Assembly (NCBI GenBank): GCA_041748075.1
Contig: JBGTDX010000077.1
Span: forward strand, 1-27,854
Length of the DNA: 27,854 bases
DNA from: JBGSYJ01 sp041748075
Lineage (GTDB): Bacteria > Acidobacteriota > Thermoanaerobaculia > Gp7-AA8
Direction of reading: 5' to 3'
In this document: one piece after another, positions 23,512-27,854 of the stretch
Layout of the letters: every line of letters begins with the position of its first letter
Position numbering within the stretch: position 1 is the stretch's first letter
Program-made: the position numbers and the translations under genes
Notes under the pieces: model-generated
The model's database searches: none
Seen by the model: the letters and a program-made list of their open reading frames with translations, nothing else
What the model was told of the DNA's origin: nothing

Positions 23512-25338
23512 TTGAACAAATTCTCGATCGCTTTCGCGCTCCTTCTCATCGCCGGCTGCGCCGCTGTTCCGGATCCCGTGTCCGTGGCTCCAGCTCCCAC
23601 CACCGCCGAACTGCAGCAGCCCGTTGCACCCCCCATCTCGATGAATCAGCGATTCGACGCGCTTGCGGAACGCTACTTCGAGGACACACTCGTGCTCAGC
23701 CCACTGACGGCAGCTTCCATCGGAGACTACCGCTACAACGATCGGTTCTCCGTGAGCATCTCGGAAGAACATCGTGCGGCCACGAGGGCTATGAACCAGC
23801 GTTACCTCAATGAGTTGGCAATGATCGACGACGGCGCCCTCGATGACCAGCGGCGCCTGAGCCATGCGATGCTGGTGGCAGATCTGCGCAGAGATCTCGA
23901 GCAGCTCGAGTTTCCCGGCCACCTCATTCCGGTCAACCAGTTCTACAACACCGCCGCGCTCTTCGCACAGCTCGGCTCGGGCTCCTCTCTGCATCCATTC
24001 CGGACGGCGAAGGACTACGACGATTTTCTCGGCAGAGTCGACGGCTTCGAACGGTGGGTCGACACGGCCATCGCGAACATGCGTCGCGGGATGGCTTCCG
24101 GTATCGTGCAGCCGCGCATTCTCATCGAACGGACGATCCCGCAGCTCGATGCTCTGATCGCCGACGACGTCGAGAAGAGCCTCTTCTATCGTCCTCTTCA
24201 GAACTTTCCTGAGGCCGTATCCCAGTCCGACCGTAAGCGCCTCACGTCAACCTATCGCTCGACGATTGTGAACCGACTCAATCCCGCTTACAGGAAGCTG
24301 CGCGATTTTCTGAAGAACGAATACCTGCCGAAGAGCCGCTCGACGGTCGGCATGGCACACCTTCCGAACGGCCGCTCCTGGTACGAAACTCTGGTCCGAA
24401 GCACCACTACGACCGATCTCAACCCGGAAGAAATTCACCAGATCGGTCTGTCTGAAGTCGCGCGCATCCACGGCGAAATGAAAGCTGTCATCGCCGAGAC
24501 CGGCTTCAAGGGAGATCTTCATGCCTTCTTTCAGTTCCTTCAGACCGACCCCAGCTTTTACTTCACCGACCGGGAGGATCTGATTCAGGGCTATCACGAC
24601 CTCAAGGTCCGCATCGATGCGCTGACTCCGCACCTGTTCGACGTCGCCCCGAAAGCGGACTACGAAGTGCGTGCGGTCGAGCCCTTCCGCGAGCGCTCCG
24701 CTTCCGGCGGCTCATACTCCGCGGCAACCCCGGACGGCTCGCGCCCGGGAGTTTTCTACGTGAATGCGTACGATCTCAAGGCACGGCCGAAGTACGCGAT
24801 GGAGGCGCTCTCGCTTCACGAAGGCGCGCCGGGACACCACTTCCAGATTTCCGTGCAGCATGAGCTGGAAGATCTTCCACGCTTCCGCCGCTTCGGCGGA
24901 TATACGGCCTACTCTGAGGGATGGGGACTTTACGCGGAAAGCATCGGCAAGGAGCTCGGCGTCTATACCGACCCTTATCAGCACTTCGGCGGTCTCGATG
25001 CGGAGCTCTGGCGCGCGATTCGTCTCGTCGTCGACACAGGCATCCACGCGAAAGGCTGGACACGCGAGCAGGCCATCCAATACGCAAGGGAAAATTCGTC
25101 AGTCGGCGAGACCCGCGCTACGGCCGAAGTAGAGCGGTTCATCGCCATCCCCAGCCAGGCGCTCGCCTACAAGATCGGCCAGCTGGAGATCACGCGTCTG
25201 CGTCGAAAGGCGGAGGCGGAACTGGGACCACGCTTCGACATCAAAGCCTTCCACCGCGCGATCCTTTCCGACGGCGCGCTCCCCCTCAAAGTGCTCGCCG
25301 AGAAAATCGATCGATGGATCGAGGCTCGGAGAGGATAG
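23512..25338 (+). CDS. DUF885-family lipoprotein, putative metallopeptidase
   Basis: This 608-residue protein starts at TTG 23512, six bases after AGAGGAG at 23499-23505. The N-terminus MNKFSIAFALLLIAGC is a good lipoprotein signal with lipobox IAGC. The DUF885 hallmark is HEGAPGHH at residues 436-443 in ALSLHEGAPGHHFQ, followed by AYSEGWGLYAE and later TRATAEVERF. His436 and the following HH/Glu are presumed to bind zinc as in HExxH-like gluzincins. Family members are putative secreted or surface peptidases of unproven substrate, common in acidobacterial genomes. The SDR gene follows after 42 bases on the same strand. Confidence 0.9.
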   Translation: MNKFSIAFALLLIAGCAAVPDPVSVAPAPTTAELQQPVAPPISMNQRFDALAERYFEDTLVLSPLTAASIGDYRYNDRFSVSISEEHRAATRAMNQRYLNELAMIDDGALDDQRRLSHAMLVADLRRDLEQLEFPGHLIPVNQFYNTAALFAQLGSGSSLHPFRTAKDYDDFLGRVDGFERWVDTAIANMRRGMASGIVQPRILIERTIPQLDALIADDVEKSLFYRPLQNFPEAVSQSDRKRLTSTYRSTIVNRLNPAYRKLRDFLKNEYLPKSRSTVGMAHLPNGRSWYETLVRSTTTTDLNPEEIHQIGLSEVARIHGEMKAVIAETGFKGDLHAFFQFLQTDPSFYFTDREDLIQGYHDLKVRIDALTPHLFDVAPKADYEVRAVEPFRERSASGGSYSAATPDGSRPGVFYVNAYDLKARPKYAMEALSLHEGAPGHHFQISVQHELEDLPRFRRFGGYTAYSEGWGLYAESIGKELGVYTDPYQHFGGLDAELWRAIRLVVDTGIHAKGWTREQAIQYARENSSVGETRATAEVERFIAIPSQALAYKIGQLEITRLRRKAEAELGPRFDIKAFHRAILSDGALPLKVLAEKIDRWIEARRG

Positions 25339-25380
25339 GCTTCGTGTGCATTCCCTCCGACGCCACGGAGACGACTGACC

Positions 25381-26160
25381 ATGACGACACAACCGGTACA
25401 GCAACTTTTCGATCTGACGGATCGCGTAGCCATCGTCACGGGCGGCTCGCGCGGGCTCGGTCAGGAGATCGCCGAGGGTCTCTCCGAAGCCGGCGCATCG
25501 CTGATGTTGTGTGCACGGCGTGAAGAGTGGCTCACGCCAACCCTCGACGAGTTCCGTGCGCGTGGAGTGCGTGCCGAGGGGCTCGTCTGCGACGTCACTC
25601 GCGAGGATCAGGTTCTCGCGGTCGTCAGCCGCACGATCGAAGCGTTCGGACGCGTCGACATTCTGGTCAACAACGCCGGAATCTCGTGGGGCGAGCGGCC
25701 TGAGACGATGGCGATAGAGAAGTTCCGCAGAGTGCTCGATACGAATCTCACGGGGGCATTCATCTTTGCGCAGGCTGCGGGCCGCGAGATGCTCAAGGCC
25801 GGTCGCGGCGTGATCATCAACATCACCTCCACGGCTGCATTCCAATCCTCCGTTCACGGTCCGCACTACGCGGGCTATGTCTCGAGCAAGGCGGCCCTGA
25901 TCGGCCTCACCCGTGAGCTTGCAGCGACATGGGGACCGCAGGGCATCCGGGTGAACGCCATTGCGCCGGGATTCTTCCACTCCCGGCTGGCCGATCCGGT
26001 CATCGAACAGATCGAGCCGTTCATAAGAAAAACAAACCCCATACCGCGGGTCGGAGCGGCAGGGGAACTGAAAGCGGTCGCACTCTTTCTCGCCTCCGAC
26101 GCATCCAGCTACATCACCGGCCAGACCATCGTCGTCGATGGAGGATCATCCATTGTGTAG
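25381..26160 (+). CDS. SDR-family oxidoreductase
   Basis: This 259-residue protein has the classical short-chain dehydrogenase layout: nucleotide-binding TGGSRGLG near residues 20-27, NNAG near 97, a serine at about 150 in NITSTAAF, and the catalytic Tyr166-x-x-x-Lys170 in YAGYVSSKAAL. The C-terminal ASSYITGQTIVVDGG is also standard. It resembles gluconate 5-dehydrogenase and 3-oxoacyl reductase types; the substrate cannot be told apart by sight. A GGAG lies about ten bases before ATG 25381. The beta-oxidation gene follows 24 bases downstream, suggesting a role in fatty acid or hydroxyacid catabolism. Confidence 0.93.
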   Translation: MTTQPVQQLFDLTDRVAIVTGGSRGLGQEIAEGLSEAGASLMLCARREEWLTPTLDEFRARGVRAEGLVCDVTREDQVLAVVSRTIEAFGRVDILVNNAGISWGERPETMAIEKFRRVLDTNLTGAFIFAQAAGREMLKAGRGVIINITSTAAFQSSVHGPHYAGYVSSKAALIGLTRELAATWGPQGIRVNAIAPGFFHSRLADPVIEQIEPFIRKTNPIPRVGAAGELKAVALFLASDASSYITGQTIVVDGGSSIV

Positions 26161-26184
26161 TCCAACCCGGAGGAGCAGAGATAA

Positions 26185-27854
26185 ATGACGAGAACGATCC
26201 GTCGCGCCGTCGTGATCGGCGCAGGAACCATGGGCGGCGGCATCGCAGCCCACTTCGCGAACGCCGGCATCCCCGTCTACCTTCTGGACGTGGCCACAGC
26301 CGGTGTCCTCGATCGCCTGAAGAAGCACAAGCCGCCGATGTTCTTCACGCCCGGGACCGCGGACCTCGTCACCGTGGGCCACGTGGAAAACGACGAGGCG
26401 TGGATCGCTGAGGGCGACTGGATCGTGGAGGCGATCTTCGAGAACATGGAGGCCAAGCGCGACCTGGTAGCACGCATCGATCGCGTGCGAAAACCGGAGA
26501 GCATCGTCTCCAGCAACACCTCCGGCCTCCCGATCTCGCAGATTGCCGTCAATGCGTCGAACGGGTTCCGAAGGCACTTCATCGGCACCCATTTTTTCAA
26601 TCCGCCGCGCTACATGAAGCTTCTGGAAGTGATTCCCACCGAGGACACGGCGCCCGAGATCACCCATTTCGTCCGTGAATTCGCAGAACAGCGCCTTGGC
26701 AAAGGCGTCGTGCTCTGCAAGGACACACCGAATTTCATCGCCAACCGCCTGGCCTCTGTCGGCGGTGCGTCGCTCAACGAATTCGCGCTCGAACATGGCT
26801 ACACCGTCGAAGAAGCCGACGCCATCGCAGGTCCGCTGATCGGCCGGCCGAAGACCGGGGCGTTCCGTCTGCAGGACCTCGTTGGCCTGGACGTCGCGAG
26901 CGACGTCGCAGCAAATCTTTACGGGATGATTGAAGGCGACGAGTCGCGTGAGGTGCTGCGCTCACCGCGAGCCGGAGCTCTGCGCAAGTCACAGATGGAA
27001 AAAGGACGACTCGGCGACAAATCCGGCCAGGGCTTCTACCGCAAGGATGGAAAAACCATCCTCTCGCTCGATTTCGAGTCGGGCGAGTATCGCGAGCGGC
27101 AGGAGCCGCAGATTCCGTCTCTAGCCGAAGCAATGAAGATCCGGAGTCTTCCGGAGAGACTGAAGTTCGTTTTGCGGCAGGATGACAAAGCGGGCGCGAT
27201 GGCCCGGCATGCCGTCTTCAACGCATTCGGTTACGCCGCGCGCCGCGTTCCGGAGATCAGCGACGACCTGGTGAGCATCGACCGCGCCGTCCGCTGGGGC
27301 TTCTCACACGACCTCGGTCCTTTCGAGCTGTGGGACGCCATCGGTGTGCGCGAAACAGCTGCGGCGATGGAAACGAATGGCGTCTCGGTCGCGCCCTGGG
27401 TGCACGAGATGCTCGCCTCCGGCAACGAGTCTTTCTATCGCGACGGCACGGTCTACGATCCTCTCTCGAAATCGTACGTTGGCATTCCGGCGGATCCGCG
27501 CCAGATCGCGCTGAAGGAATGTCGCGTCGTAGAGGAAAACAAAGGCGCCAGTCTTCGCGACCTGGGCGACGACGTGCTCTGTCTCGAGTTTCACACGAAG
27601 ATGAACACCCTCGACGACGACATCCGCGCGATGCTCGTCGAGAGCATCGACGAACTCGAGCGCGGAGACTGGGTCGGGCTCGTCATCGGAAATGAAGGCA
27701 GCGACTTCTGCGTCGGCGCGAATCTCGCGGGTGGGCTGAGCGATCCCGAGGCTGCAGTCAAAGGCATGCAGGATGCGCTGATGCGCGTGCGCTTCAGTGC
27801 GAAGCCCGTCGTCGCCGCACCGTTCGGCCGCACGCTGGGCGGCGGCGTCGAGGT
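26185..27854 (+). CDS. fadN: FadN-type 3-hydroxyacyl-CoA dehydrogenase/enoyl-CoA hydratase (partial)
   Basis: The frame is open from ATG 26185 (AGGAG at 26171-26175) to the window edge, 556 codons of a protein that is normally about 780-800 residues. The N-terminal dehydrogenase has GAGTMGGGIA (residues 12-21), Ser113 in SSNTSG, the catalytic His136 in GTHFFNPP, Glu148 in LLEVIP and Asn187 in TPNFIANRL, matching the family's Ser-His-Glu-Asn set. The second dehydrogenase lobe follows, then the hydratase begins with LCLEFHTKMNTLDDD and GSDFCVGANLAGG, part of the oxyanion-hole region. This order (dehydrogenase before hydratase) is the FadN type, not FadB. It oxidises enoyl-CoA via hydroxyacyl-CoA to ketoacyl-CoA; thiolase and acyl-CoA dehydrogenase genes may lie beyond the edge. 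Confidence 0.93.
   Translation, partial: MTRTIRRAVVIGAGTMGGGIAAHFANAGIPVYLLDVATAGVLDRLKKHKPPMFFTPGTADLVTVGHVENDEAWIAEGDWIVEAIFENMEAKRDLVARIDRVRKPESIVSSNTSGLPISQIAVNASNGFRRHFIGTHFFNPPRYMKLLEVIPTEDTAPEITHFVREFAEQRLGKGVVLCKDTPNFIANRLASVGGASLNEFALEHGYTVEEADAIAGPLIGRPKTGAFRLQDLVGLDVASDVAANLYGMIEGDESREVLRSPRAGALRKSQMEKGRLGDKSGQGFYRKDGKTILSLDFESGEYRERQEPQIPSLAEAMKIRSLPERLKFVLRQDDKAGAMARHAVFNAFGYAARRVPEISDDLVSIDRAVRWGFSHDLGPFELWDAIGVRETAAAMETNGVSVAPWVHEMLASGNESFYRDGTVYDPLSKSYVGIPADPRQIALKECRVVEENKGASLRDLGDDVLCLEFHTKMNTLDDDIRAMLVESIDELERGDWVGLVIGNEGSDFCVGANLAGGLSDPEAAVKGMQDALMRVRFSAKPVVAAPFGRTLGGGVE

Noticed and set aside
1..27854. Phage, transposase, CRISPR, toxin-antitoxin or defence genes
   Set aside because: No integrase, transposase, Cas, restriction or toxin motif was found, and no array of regularly spaced direct repeats is present.

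Overview
The window is GC-rich bacterial chromosome with about 22 protein genes and no rRNA, tRNA, CRISPR or insertion sequence that I can see. The gene set suggests an Acidobacteriota-type bacterium: exosortase H, a YpdA-family flavoprotein, an exported M24 peptidase, a DUF885 lipoprotein, a FadN-type beta-oxidation enzyme, and small proteins starting MARGWESK. This is inferred from gene content and style, without a marker-gene phylogeny. Several genes appear to be leaderless, with a -10 box six bases before the start codon and no Shine-Dalgarno sequence.

Layout. 1-2221 (minus): two-gene ABC exporter, ATPase then a permease that runs off the left edge. 2421-4322 (plus): small putative lipoprotein, an orphan C-terminal piece of a pirin, and a YpdA-like reductase that lacks the usual active-site cysteine. 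4408-5491 (minus): exosortase H and an overlapping membrane partner. 5585-7888 (plus): tiny two-helix membrane protein and an orphan hybrid-free histidine kinase. 7983-9371 (minus): exported Xaa-Pro-type peptidase. 9567-11145 (plus): GNAT acetyltransferase and a TrmN6-like methyltransferase. 11248-14656 (minus): MscS channel and RNase E/G. 14911-16407: exported histidine phosphatase (plus), small MARGWESK protein (minus), unknown protein (plus). 16417-16601: a 185-base near-perfect palindrome with symmetric internal loops, the most unusual non-coding element here. 16611-20022 (plus): fdhD and a YdeP/FdhF-type molybdopterin oxidoreductase. 20072-23368 (minus): lytic transglycosylase, a four-helix membrane protein that appears to start at CTG, CsbD stress protein, and an M20D amidohydrolase. 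23512-27854 (plus): DUF885 lipoprotein, SDR oxidoreductase and FadN-type hydroxyacyl-CoA dehydrogenase/enoyl-CoA hydratase, cut by the right edge.

How genes work together. FdhD sulfurates the molybdenum cofactor of formate-dehydrogenase-type enzymes, so the adjacent YdeP-like oxidoreductase is its likely client. The exosortase pair implies CTERM-tagged surface proteins elsewhere in the genome. DUF885, SDR and FadN sit head to tail with short gaps and may form a catabolic operon. The rest is a mosaic of housekeeping and envelope genes with frequent strand switches. I see no defence, phage or integrative element. The best candidates for undescribed biology are the 185-base palindrome and the leaderless promoter pattern.
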